From Microcaldota archaeon (GTDB taxonomy: Archaea; Micrarchaeota; Micrarchaeia; Anstonellales; Bilamarchaeaceae), in contig DAOUYQ010000003.1 in the NCBI GenBank assembly GCA_030666035.1, positions 1-14,405 on the forward strand: a stretch of 14,405 bases of DNA. The letters are read 5' to 3'. Position numbers and translations under genes: made by a program. The notes beneath the pieces were generated by a model. The model saw only the letters and a program-made list of their open reading frames with translations. It had not been told where the DNA came from and ran no database searches. Of the stretch, positions 1-7,106 are shown piece after piece; position 1 is the first letter of the stretch; the number at the start of each line of letters is the position of its first letter.

Positions 1-19
1 CCTGAAACAGGAGGCATAG
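1..19 (+). CDS. atpA: C-terminal end of the upstream gene, presumably ATP synthase subunit A (partial)
   Basis: The first bases read in one frame as L-K-Q-E-A followed by TAG at 17-19, directly in front of the atpB ribosome binding site. In archaeal A-type ATPase operons subunit A is encoded directly before subunit B, so this is inferred to be the last codons of atpA. Only five codons are visible, so identity rests on position, not on sequence similarity. Confidence 0.5.
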
Positions 20-24
20 GTGAT
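18..24 (+). promoter_or_regulatory. Ribosome binding site of atpB
   Basis: AGGTGAT lies 4 nt before the ATG at 29. It overlaps an in-frame GTG at 20, which is therefore part of the binding site and not the start. It also overlaps the TAG that ends the upstream gene, so translation of the two genes is probably coupled. Confidence 0.75.
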
Positions 25-28
25 AATT

Positions 29-1441
29 ATGAAAGAATACAAAACAGTTTCCCAGATTGCAGGGCCGCTCGTGTTCGTTGACAATGTATCCGGAGTCGGC
101 TACAACGAACTTGTTGAAGTTACTCTTCCCAGTGGAGAGAAGCAGAAAGGGCAGGTCCTTGATATAAGTGAAAAGGCTGCAGTGGTCCAGCTTTTTGGCT
201 CCACCGCAGGCCTGAATATCCCGGACACTTCTGTAAAGTTCCTCGGGGAAACCATGAAGCTTGGAGTGAGTAAGGACATGCTCGGCCGTGTTTTCTCCGG
301 GCTTGGAGAGCCCCGTGACAACGCCCCAAAGCCGGTTGCAGAAGAGCGCCTGGACATTTCCGGTGCAGCAATCAACCCATATTCCCGTGCAGAGCCCCGT
401 GACTTTATCCAGACAGGCATCTCCACAATTGACTGCATGAATACTCTTGTGCGTGGGCAGAAGCTCCCAATCTTTTCAGCATCTGGCCTTCCGCACAACC
501 AGCTCGCGGTCCAGATTGCCCGCCAATCCAAAACAAAGGACCAGAAGGAGGAGTTCGCAGTAGTTTTTGCAGCAGTAGGAATTACGCATGAAGAAGCGTC
601 CTACTTTATGCGTGACTTTGAGAAGACCGGTGCGCTTGAGCGTGCAGTGTTGTTTCTTAACCTTGCAGACGACCCTTCAGTTGAGCGCATAATTACACCG
701 CGCCTTGCGCTTACAACCGCAGAGTACCTCGCATTTGAGAAGGGCATGCACGTACTTGTAATTATCACGGACATGACCAACTATTGTGAGGCCCTCCGTG
801 AAATCGCTTCAGCAAGGCAGGAAGTGCCCGGCCGCCGTGGCTACCCAGGTTACATGTACACAGACCTCTCAACTATTTACGAGCGCGCAGGAAGGATTAA
901 GGGAAGAAAAGGCACAATTACCCAGTTCCCAATCCTCACGATGCCCGGAGATGACATCACCCACCCGATTCCTGATTTGACAGGATACATTACAGAAGGC
1001 CAGATTGTACTCTCCCGTGATTTGCACAGGAAGAATATCTCTCCTCCGGTTGATCCGCTTCCCTCCCTCTCCCGGCTCATGAACCTTGGTATTGGAGAAG
1101 GCAAGACCCGTGAAGACCACAGGGGAGTTGCAGACCAGCTTTATGCTGCATACGCAAACGGCCGTGACCTGCGGAGCCTGAGCGCGGTTGTAGGTGAGGA
1201 ATCCCTTACTGATACTGACAGGAAATATCTCCACTTTGCAGATGAGTTCGAGAAACGCTTCATCATGCAGGGCCAACACGAGGACCGCACAATCGAGCAG
1301 ACGCTTGACCTTGGATGGGAACTCCTGAGCGCATTGCCTGAAGAGGAACTCAAGCGTGTGAAGCTTGACTACATCAGGAAGTATGGGGACAAATTCCGGA
1401 AAAAGGAAAAGGCAGAAGCAAAGGAAAAGGAAAAAAAGTAA
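29..1441 (+). CDS. atpB: A-type ATP synthase subunit B (non-catalytic regulatory subunit)
   Basis: Encodes a 470-residue subunit B of the archaeal A1Ao ATP synthase, which alternates with catalytic subunit A in the A3B3 head on the cytoplasmic face of the membrane. The protein runs through the family landmarks: a beta-barrel start ([15 protein letters not shown]), [20 protein letters not shown], and [17 protein letters not shown] at the place where catalytic subunits carry a P-loop. That loop lacks the GKT signature, as expected for [22 protein letters not shown] and the interface segments [17 protein letters not shown] are also present. Length is normal. The last 20 or so residues form a Lys/Glu-rich tail. 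The ATG at 29 is chosen because it follows a good AGGTGAT site. atpD follows after 14 bp, so the two are one transcript. Confidence 0.97.
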   Translation: MKEYKTVSQIAGPLVFVDNVSGVGYNELVEVTLPSGEKQKGQVLDISEKAAVVQLFGSTAGLNIPDTSVKFLGETMKLGVSKDMLGRVFSGLGEPRDNAPKPVAEERLDISGAAINPYSRAEPRDFIQTGISTIDCMNTLVRGQKLPIFSASGLPHNQLAVQIARQSKTKDQKEEFAVVFAAVGITHEEASYFMRDFEKTGALERAVLFLNLADDPSVERIITPRLALTTAEYLAFEKGMHVLVIITDMTNYCEALREIASARQEVPGRRGYPGYMYTDLSTIYERAGRIKGRKGTITQFPILTMPGDDITHPIPDLTGYITEGQIVLSRDLHRKNISPPVDPLPSLSRLMNLGIGEGKTREDHRGVADQLYAAYANGRDLRSLSAVVGEESLTDTDRKYLHFADEFEKRFIMQGQHEDRTIEQTLDLGWELLSALPEEELKRVKLDYIRKYGDKFRKKEKAEAKEKEKK

Positions 1442-1455
1442 GTTAGGCGGTAAAT

Positions 1456-2106
1456 ATGGCTGAAAAGGCAAACCCAACCAGGATGGAATTGCTTAAGACT
1501 AAATCCAGGATTAAGCTTGCCAGGAATGGGCACAACCTCCTCAAGCAGAAGAGGGATGCGCTCATTATGGAGTTCTTTAAAATCCTAAAAAAAGCAAAAG
1601 ACCTGCGCGGAGAACTAAATGAAAAAATGGGAATTGCATATAAGTCCCTCTCCATAGCACACGCCTACCACAGCACCTGTGAACTTGAATCCATTGCATC
1701 CGGCCTTGAAGAAGACCTGGGCCTGGAAGTAAAAGCCCGCAATGTAATGGGAGTTTCAATTCCTGAAATCCAGGTAGAGCTCCAAGAGAAAAAATTCGGC
1801 GAGCGTGGATACCCAATTATGGGGACAAGCGCAAAGATTGATGATGTTGTAGATAATTTCGGCGAGGTCCTGCGCCTGGTAGTTACCCTCGCAGAAACCG
1901 AAACCGCAATCCGCCGCCTAATCAAGGAAATTGAAAAAACCAAGAGGCGTGTAAACGCACTCGAATTTGTTGTGCTTCCCCGCCTTGAGAAAGAGAGGGA
2001 CGAAATCATTTTCCGCTTAGAAGAGATGGAGCGGGACTCTTTTGTTTCGCTGAAAGTAATTAAGCGCAGGCTGGAGCAGGAAGCCGCAGAAAAAGGTGCT
2101 GCCTAA
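1456..2106 (+). CDS. atpD: A-type ATP synthase subunit D (central stalk)
   Basis: A 216-residue protein of the V/A-type ATPase subunit D family, the long coiled-coil rotor shaft that turns inside the A3B3 head and couples proton or sodium flow to ATP synthesis. The family start is clear (NPTRMELLKTKSRIKLARNGHNLLKQKRDAL, positions about 6-36), and the C-terminal helix contains the typical RRVNALEFVVLPRLEKER stretch near residues 156-173. Length matches the family. The start at 1456 is preceded by AGGCGGTAA. The gene sits 14 bp after atpB, and its stop TAA is directly followed by the ATG of the next gene, so all three are co-transcribed. Confidence 0.96.
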   Translation: MAEKANPTRMELLKTKSRIKLARNGHNLLKQKRDALIMEFFKILKKAKDLRGELNEKMGIAYKSLSIAHAYHSTCELESIASGLEEDLGLEVKARNVMGVSIPEIQVELQEKKFGERGYPIMGTSAKIDDVVDNFGEVLRLVVTLAETETAIRRLIKEIEKTKRRVNALEFVVLPRLEKERDEIIFRLEEMERDSFVSLKVIKRRLEQEAAEKGAA

Positions 2107-2577
2107 ATGGGCCGCTGCACTCTCTCCAAGCGTGAAATCAAAGAAATCATTCCACTTATTTCTTCTTTTGTTTCTGTTTCCCCAAAGCAGAAAGTGGAAG
2201 TTATTACTGAAGATAAGTACAGAATGCTTTACCTGGATGACAAAGGGCTGTTTTTTGAGTTTGAAGATAGATGGCTCCCCCTTTTGCGTTTGATTATTTC
2301 CAACGAAATCCCTGTTCCTTACAAACGCGTAACAGTGGATATGGGCGCACTCCGCTTTGTTGCAAATGGGGCCGATATTATGCGCCCGGGAATTACCCAG
2401 ATTGAAGATGGGATTTCTGCCGGGGACCCTGTACTGATTGTGGATGAGAAGCACGGGAAAATCCTTGCTCTTGGAATTGCAATCTTTAATTCCGAAGAGA
2501 TGCGCGCAAAAAAAGAAGGGAAAGTAATAAAGAATGCGCATGCTGCCGGGGATAAGCTTTGGGAATTGACTAAGTAG
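2107..2577 (+). CDS. PUA-domain RNA-binding protein, archaeal relative of MCTS1/Tma20
   Basis: A 156-residue protein with a pre-PUA domain (about residues 1-74) and a C-terminal PUA domain (about 75-151). The PUA core VDMGALRFVANGADIMRPG, the segment ALGIAIFNSEEM and the ending AGDKLWEL parallel the eukaryotic MCTS1/Tma20 proteins, which bind the small ribosomal subunit and act in re-initiation and recycling. The archaeal role is inferred from that family, not shown here. The ATG at 2107 directly abuts the atpD stop (TAAATG), with AAGGTG inside the atpD end as ribosome binding site, so translation is probably coupled to atpD. Its 3' end overlaps the convergent repeat-protein gene by 8 bp. Why it is attached to the ATPase genes is unknown; it may simply be operon packing. 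Confidence 0.88.
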   Translation: MGRCTLSKREIKEIIPLISSFVSVSPKQKVEVITEDKYRMLYLDDKGLFFEFEDRWLPLLRLIISNEIPVPYKRVTVDMGALRFVANGADIMRPGITQIEDGISAGDPVLIVDEKHGKILALGIAIFNSEEMRAKKEGKVIKNAHAAGDKLWELTK

Positions 2578-3790
2578 TTATTTTACCGTGAGCTTGCTTT
2601 GGCCTGCCACCTTCCAGATTCCTTTTACCTTGCACTTTAATTCTCTTTTTATCGCCAGTACCCTGCATTCTCATTTTTCGTTCAATTTCGAGTGCATGGT
2701 GCCTAAGAAGCCTTCCTAGTTTTTCTTGCAAAGGAAACCTAGGATTTTCAGAAAGTTCAATCAGATCTTCCCAATTATTTTGGTCCCTAAGAATGCTAAT
2801 GGCCTTCTCAGCAGCTTCTTCTCTCAAAGGAAACATAGGATTTATAGAAAAGTGGCTCAGTGTCTCTCCACAATCGGGGCCAACACAATTATTAATCGCA
2901 TTTCTAGCAGATATGTGGACAGCATCCATCGCCTTTTTTCTCAAAGGAGGAGCAAGGTTTTTAAAACGCCCAACATGATTCCACAAGCTACTATCTGTAT
3001 CAAGGAGTTCAATAACCCCCTCAGCAGCCTCTTCTCTCAAAGGAAAATCAGGATCTTCAAAAAGGAAAAGCAGCTCATGCAAATCACCTTCCTCAACACA
3101 GAAATTAATCGCATTCTCAGCAAGTGGGTTGAGGGCATCCTTTGCCTTAGCCTGCAAAGGAAAGTTATCGTTTGTGGAAAGCCCAAGCAGCCTTTTCCAA
3201 TTACAGTGATCATGATCAATAAGAATTCCAATAGCCTTCTCAGCAGCTTCTTTTCTCAAAGGAAACATAGGATTTGTAGAAAGTTCAATTAACTCCTTCC
3301 AATCACCCTGACCAGCAAGAATTCCAATAGCTTTCTCAGCAGCCATTTCTCTCAAAGGAAACTCTGGGGCGTTAGAAAGTTTAATCAGCTCCTTCCAAGC
3401 AGCCCCCCCCTTCAAAGGAAAATCAGGAGTGTACCCAACCAGCTCTTCCACGCTATTCCGATCAACAAGAATTCCAATAGCCTTCTCAGCAGCTGGATTG
3501 ACAGCATCCTTTGCCTTAGCCTGCAAAGGAAAGTTATCGCGTATGGAAAGCCACACCAGGGGCACCCAAGCACCAGTCTTGATATGCATACTAATAACCT
3601 CCTCAGCAGCTTCTTTTCTCAAAGGAAACATAGGATTTGTAGAAAGTTCAATTAACTCCGTACATTTACCCTGAGAAGTAAGAATTCCAACTGCATCCTC
3701 AGCAGCTTCTTTTTTCAACTTCTCGTCTGTTCCATACAGTGCAACAAGAATATATTCCTCAGCTGTTAAATCCCTAGAGTGATTCTCCAT
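2570..3790 (-). CDS. HEAT-like alpha-helical repeat protein with recent internal duplications
   Basis: A 406-residue protein made almost wholly of helical repeats. Each unit starts with F-P-L-(R/Q/K) and continues as a pair of short helices, for example PLREEAAEKAISIL followed by WEDLIELSENPRF. Unit starts lie at residues 56, 88, 125, 145, 177, 211, 250, 282, 321 and 353, giving spacings of about 32 or 34 and 37-39 residues, with one shortened unit of 20. The longer units carry the variant PLQAKAKDAxNP. The family resembles HEAT or PBS-lyase-like repeats, which serve as protein-binding scaffolds; no catalytic motif, signal peptide or membrane segment is seen. The last 40 or so residues are basic. 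The ATG at 3790 follows GGCGAT at 3795-3800, with a TATA box at 3822-3835. The specific function is not recognisable. Confidence 0.85.
   Translation of the reverse strand: MENHSRDLTAEEYILVALYGTDEKLKKEAAEDAVGILTSQGKCTELIELSTNPMFPLRKEAAEEVISMHIKTGAWVPLVWLSIRDNFPLQAKAKDAVNPAAEKAIGILVDRNSVEELVGYTPDFPLKGGAAWKELIKLSNAPEFPLREMAAEKAIGILAGQGDWKELIELSTNPMFPLRKEAAEKAIGILIDHDHCNWKRLLGLSTNDNFPLQAKAKDALNPLAENAINFCVEEGDLHELLFLFEDPDFPLREEAAEGVIELLDTDSSLWNHVGRFKNLAPPLRKKAMDAVHISARNAINNCVGPDCGETLSHFSINPMFPLREEAAEKAISILRDQNNWEDLIELSENPRFPLQEKLGRLLRHHALEIERKMRMQGTGDKKRIKVQGKRNLEGGRPKQAHGKITT
2810..3660. repeat. Block of tandem coding repeats, including exact 57-bp and 35-bp direct duplications
   Basis: The repeat units of the helical-repeat gene are still visible in DNA. 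A 57-bp stretch at 3240-3296 recurs exactly at 3603-3659, and a 35-bp stretch at 3136-3170 recurs exactly at 3505-3539. The offsets are 363 and 369 bp, so a block of about three units (roughly 120 codons) appears to have been copied with a 6-bp indel between the two parts. A weaker copy of the first motif lies at 2813-2849. These are coding duplications, not a CRISPR array. Confidence 0.85.
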
Positions 3791-3821
3791 AAATATCGCC
3801 TATATGTTTAACTTATCGTAT

Positions 3822-3835
3822 GGATATATTTAAAA
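3822..3835 (-). promoter_or_regulatory. TATA box of the helical-repeat gene
   Basis: Reads TTTTAAATATATCC on the minus strand, centred about 39 nt before the ATG at 3790. This leaves room for a short leader holding the GGCGAT ribosome binding site at 3795-3800. It lies in the 76-bp gap after the Nudix-like gene. Confidence 0.55.
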
Positions 3836-3866
3836 GGTTATCATTTGTGTATTTTCATGTACGCCA

Positions 3867-4298
3867 TCAAACGCTCCTAAGCAACGCAGAAACCCACGTT
3901 TCCAAAAATATCTCCTTCTTTTTCTCCTTTTTTTGCGCATCTTTTATCGAGAGCCACCTAAAACCAACAAATTCAGGAGACGGAGCACATTTCATTTTCT
4001 TTGCACTTACCCTAAAGCCAAGCAACGGAATCCACTTTTTATACTTCCTGCTCCCTGCATTGTACCTCCCCTCAAAGAGGGGCTCGTGCACCTGCCCATC
4101 AATCCCACTCTGCTCAAAAAATGCTTTTCCAATTTCCGCAACCGGGTCTCGCCTCCCTTCAATTTTAACAAATGGAAGCACCAGCCTCTTTTTCCCATAC
4201 TTCTCCTTTCCCACAAGAAATAGCACTCTCCCCCCATCCTCCAGCATTGCGCATGCAAACGCTTTCGGATACTCAACCAGTTTCTGCCTTCTCCCCAT
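3867..4298 (-). CDS. Nudix-fold protein with a degenerate catalytic box
   Basis: A 143-residue protein with the outline of a Nudix hydrolase domain: a strand with a leading AFACAMLEDGGRVLFLVG (about 13-30), LPFVKIEG...AEIGKAFFEQSGI in the Nudix-box place (41-66), and the usual C-terminal FVGFRWLSIKDA (110-121). Against the consensus GX5EX7REUXEEXGU, the Gly, the first Glu, the Arg-Glu pair and one Glu of the EE pair are replaced (V44, R50, K58, A59, Q63); only E62 and the final G65-I66 remain. Hydrolysis of nucleoside diphosphates is therefore doubtful and a binding role is more likely. The ATG at 4298 is chosen because TAGGGGAT precedes it and it lies 8 bp after the permease stop; the reading frame upstream only mirrors the permease gene. 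It is the last gene of the ABC operon. Confidence 0.72.
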   Translation of the reverse strand: MGRRQKLVEYPKAFACAMLEDGGRVLFLVGKEKYGKKRLVLPFVKIEGRRDPVAEIGKAFFEQSGIDGQVHEPLFEGRYNAGSRKYKKWIPLLGFRVSAKKMKCAPSPEFVGFRWLSIKDAQKKEKKKEIFLETWVSALLRSV

Positions 4299-4306
4299 AT
4301 TATCCC

Positions 4307-6286
4307 CTAGGAATATGCAGTAATCTCGCGCCTCTTCCACACCACGAGCCCCAGCAGAACCGCAAGCAATACAAAGTAAGTAAGGAGCGCACTTATATCC
4401 GCAATCGGGTTCCCGTTCGTGACAATCACAATCTTGAAAATATTTGTTATGTGCGCAAGCGGAAGAAGCTCCTGCAGGAACTGGGTATATGCAGGCAGCA
4501 GGTCCGGGGAAAAGATTATATTCCCAAGGAACATCATCGGGATTGCAAGTATTAAGCACCCCTGTATCGCAGAAGACTCATTCCTTGAGAAGAACCCAAC
4601 CAGCATCCCGATTGATGCAAGCACCAGTGAGGAAATCAATATTCCCCAAACCAGCATAACCAAATCAGTTGGGAACCTCACCCCAAACAAAAGAGAAGCA
4701 ACCACAAGTATCACAAACACCTGCGCAAAAGAAATAATCACTATTGATGCAATCTTCCCAATCACCAGGTTCCTAAGTGCTCCGGGAATCAGAAGCGAGC
4801 GCACAATTGTTTTCCTTGTTTTCTCCCTCACCAGGCTTATTGAAGCCATCAAAAAGCACGAAAACAGCAAGGAAACCGCAATCACCTGAGGCATAATGAA
4901 GTCCACAAAGCTTTCCCGTTCATAATGGTTTTCCACCTCAATTGAAAGCGGAACCGCAATATTCTCCGGGTCCTTCCCGGTCTGCTCCGCAACCGTTTCC
5001 TGCAATGAAGCAATCAGCTCATCCACGGACCCAGCCTGCAGCAATGCCTCATCCAGTGTTTCCTCGATCTCCCCCATCACATCCTTCACATCCCCAAGAA
5101 GGGATTTGAGCTGCTGCACATCCTCGCTCGCTTCAGCAAAAAGCCCCTCCATGGAGATAAGGGTTGCGGAAGCTTCATCCAGCGCACCTTCCATCTCCCC
5201 AATATCCTGGGCTCCCTCAGCTTCCTCAACCAATTCAGAATATTCCCCCAGGGATTCCTCCACCCCGTGCAATGTTGCATTCAATTCCTGCAATTCAACA
5301 AGCTGCGCATCCACTGCCAGAACCTGGGATTCAGTATTATTCCTAAGCGCCTCCAAACTAATGATGGTTAAATCGATTGCCCCAATCGTAACATCGCAGT
5401 CCGGCCCGCTCGCAGTGGTTTTGAGCAAATTAAGCCCATCAATTGATGCGGAAAGCGTAATTACGGTATTCTGCAGCTCAACCCGCTGCGCAACAAGCTC
5501 AGCATGCGCATCCCCCACTGCAACTATTGATTCATTCAGCGCATCCCCAGCATCCTCAAGGAACTCCCCAGTCTCATTAAACAGCATTTCATTCCCCGCA
5601 GAAGCGTTCTGCAATGCAGCCTTCTGCTCCGCAATAAGCCCCTGCATCTTGGAAATGCTGGAATCCGCTTCCTCAATTGACCCGGAAAGCCCCTCAATAT
5701 CCAGCTCAGTTATTTTCCCCTCTATCTCCTGCAGCTGCACCTTTGTATCCTCCATTCCTCCCCTGCTTGATGCAATATCCTGCGCAAGCGCGCTCGCAGT
5801 CTCATTCAATCCATACAAATCCTCCCATGCAGTGGATACATACTCCCGCGTAATGTCCGCGGAAGAGGCCTGCACAACCGAAGCCATTGCAGCGATTATC
5901 GACTGCTCCAGAACAAGATCTGAATTATCCACAACTATCCGCACGGTTGAGCCCTTTCCAGTTTCCAGATCCTGCTCAAAGTTCTGCGGCACAATAATTA
6001 CTGCGCGCACCTGCCCGTTCCTGAAAGCCTCCATCGCATCTGCTTCAGTATTGAATTCCTGCAGCTTAAATGCGCTTGAATTAGAAAGCCCTTCCAGCAG
6101 CACCCCTGCAAAAGGCGCATCCACCGGCCCTGCCAATCCAATCGGAAGCCCGCTTATTTCCAGCGTATTGAACGAGCTTCCCATAAACACCATGATGAAA
6201 ATAGGGAAAATAAGCAGCACCGCAATCATTGTGCGGTCGTGCAGTATCTCCAGGAGTTCTTTTTTTACTACTGAAACTGAGTTCAT
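4307..6286 (-). CDS. ABC-2 type transporter permease with a large extracytoplasmic coiled-coil insert
   Basis: A 659-residue membrane protein. One transmembrane helix lies near the start (about residues 20-37), followed by roughly 420 residues outside the membrane and then five more helices (about 465-486, 509-534, 543-567, 575-592 and 631-650). That is the ABC-2 permease plan. The external part begins with the usual small fold (GPVDAPFAGVLLE, AVIIVPQNFEQDL) and then runs into a long acidic, Leu/Ala-rich region with heptad-like helices (about 150-440). Together with the ATPase encoded just upstream it should form an exporter; the cargo is unknown. The ATG at 6286 starts 1 nt after the ATPase stop codon; an in-frame GTG at 6295, overlapping the ATPase end, is the alternative start. 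The insert suggests a contact to the cell surface, or a YhgE/Pip-like architecture. Confidence 0.88.
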   Translation of the reverse strand: MNSVSVVKKELLEILHDRTMIAVLLIFPIFIMVFMGSSFNTLEISGLPIGLAGPVDAPFAGVLLEGLSNSSAFKLQEFNTEADAMEAFRNGQVRAVIIVPQNFEQDLETGKGSTVRIVVDNSDLVLEQSIIAAMASVVQASSADITREYVSTAWEDLYGLNETASALAQDIASSRGGMEDTKVQLQEIEGKITELDIEGLSGSIEEADSSISKMQGLIAEQKAALQNASAGNEMLFNETGEFLEDAGDALNESIVAVGDAHAELVAQRVELQNTVITLSASIDGLNLLKTTASGPDCDVTIGAIDLTIISLEALRNNTESQVLAVDAQLVELQELNATLHGVEESLGEYSELVEEAEGAQDIGEMEGALDEASATLISMEGLFAEASEDVQQLKSLLGDVKDVMGEIEETLDEALLQAGSVDELIASLQETVAEQTGKDPENIAVPLSIEVENHYERESFVDFIMPQVIAVSLLFSCFLMASISLVREKTRKTIVRSLLIPGALRNLVIGKIASIVIISFAQVFVILVVASLLFGVRFPTDLVMLVWGILISSLVLASIGMLVGFFSRNESSAIQGCLILAIPMMFLGNIIFSPDLLPAYTQFLQELLPLAHITNIFKIVIVTNGNPIADISALLTYFVLLAVLLGLVVWKRREITAYS

Positions 6287-6287
6287 C

Positions 6288-7019
6288 TCATACACCCTTC
6301 TTGATTAGATGCGCGAACACATCATCCATCAGCTTCAGCTTGTATTTCTTCTTGAGCTTTTCCGGAGTCCCTGAATCCACAATCCTTCCCGCAAACATTA
6401 TTGCCACTTTGTCGCAGAGCGCCTCAACCTCATCCATGTAGTGTGAAGTAAATATGATGACTTTCCCTGCTTTGTGCAAATCCTTTATGAGTGCCCAAAT
6501 TTCCTTCCGCACCACAGGGTCCAGCCCCACAGTAGGCTCATCCATGAAAATTATAATCGGGTCATGCACAAGCGAGCATGCAATGTTCAGCCTCTTCTTC
6601 ATCCCGCCCGAAAGGCTCGAAGCCAATGCATTCTTCTTTGTAGTTAATTTCACCTGCTTAAGCAAATCCGAAATCCGTTCCCTGCTTACCTTTTTCGGAA
6701 TCCCAAACTGGTCTGCAAAGAATTCAAGGTTCTCCCCTACAGTAAGCGTTTCATAGAATGAATCCTGCTGCGTAATCATCCCCACTTCCGGAACTCCCCC
6801 CTTTTTCATCTCCCTGAGGCTTTTCCCCAGTACCTCCACATCCCCGGAAGAAGGGCTAAGGAGCCCGCTCATCATATTGAACGTGGTGGTTTTCCCTGAC
6901 CCGTTTGCCCCAAGCAACCCAAATACTTCCCCCTTATCCACAGTAAAGGAAATCCTGTCCACAATGATTTTCTCCTTGATTACCTTGGTAAGCTGGCTTA
7001 CCTTTACCGCATGGGCCAT
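6288..7019 (-). CDS. ABC transporter ATP-binding protein
   Basis: A 243-residue ABC ATPase that should drive the ABC-2 permease encoded next to it. Walker A is GANGSGKT (residues 37-44), the Q-loop is MITQQDSF (81-88), the signature is LSGGMKKR (136-143), Walker B is IIIFMDEP (155-162) and the H-loop histidine is H193 in FTSHYMDE. It is of the short, single-domain type found with ABC-2 exporters (CcmA/DrrA-like). The start at 7019 (MAHAVKVSQLTK) fits the family length. A TATA box at 7038-7049 lies about 25 nt before it, which would give a leaderless or nearly leaderless mRNA; the 15 codons upstream that stay open would lie inside that promoter. The next gene starts next to its stop codon. Confidence 0.95.
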   Translation of the reverse strand: MAHAVKVSQLTKVIKEKIIVDRISFTVDKGEVFGLLGANGSGKTTTFNMMSGLLSPSSGDVEVLGKSLREMKKGGVPEVGMITQQDSFYETLTVGENLEFFADQFGIPKKVSRERISDLLKQVKLTTKKNALASSLSGGMKKRLNIACSLVHDPIIIFMDEPTVGLDPVVRKEIWALIKDLHKAGKVIIFTSHYMDEVEALCDKVAIMFAGRIVDSGTPEKLKKKYKLKLMDDVFAHLIKKGV

Positions 7020-7037
7020 GCTTCCCCATCTCCCTTG

Positions 7038-7049
7038 TATTTTTAAATA
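7038..7049 (-). promoter_or_regulatory. TATA box of the ABC exporter operon
   Basis: Reads ATTTAAAAATAC on the minus strand, centred about 25 nt upstream of the ATG at 7019. It is paired back to back with the TATA box of the divergent PHP-type gene, about 30 bp away, so the two promoters may compete for or share factors. Confidence 0.6.
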
Positions 7050-7067
7050 TCTCCTCCAACCCAAACC

Positions 7068-7078
7068 TTTTTATTATA
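7068..7078 (+). promoter_or_regulatory. TATA box of the PHP-type gene
   Basis: TTTTTATTATA is centred about 34 nt before the ATG at 7107. Transcription would then start near 7100, giving a very short leader that just contains the AGGTGG site at 7097-7102. Confidence 0.5.
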
Positions 7079-7106
7079 GAAAATCGCAATTTATGTAGGT
7101 GGAAAT

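Noticed and set aside
869..1477. A 202-codon open frame on the minus strand inside atpB
   Set aside because: It lies antisense to strongly conserved atpB codons and has no recognisable product.
2017..2541. A 174-codon minus-strand frame over atpD and the PUA gene
   Set aside because: Antisense to two recognised genes and without start signals.
3403..3410. Run of eight C as a possible frameshift
   Set aside because: The repeat pattern continues in the same frame on both sides, so no shift is needed to explain the gene.
2726..3700. Regularly spaced repeats that might suggest a CRISPR array or other non-coding repeat
   Set aside because: The units are about 96-117 bp, diverge in a codon-like way and translate on the minus strand into a continuous helical-repeat protein.
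4299..4559. An 87-codon N-terminal extension of the Nudix-fold protein
   Set aside because: It overlaps the permease's C-terminal membrane helix codons and reads as Cys/Pro-rich noise; the ATG at 4298 has a good binding site.
5106..6308. A 400-codon open frame on the plus strand, opposite the ABC permease
   Set aside because: Ser/Pro/Ala-rich low-complexity translation that mirrors the permease's Glu/Ala/Leu codons; no ribosome binding site or family resemblance, and the permease on the other strand is clearly real.
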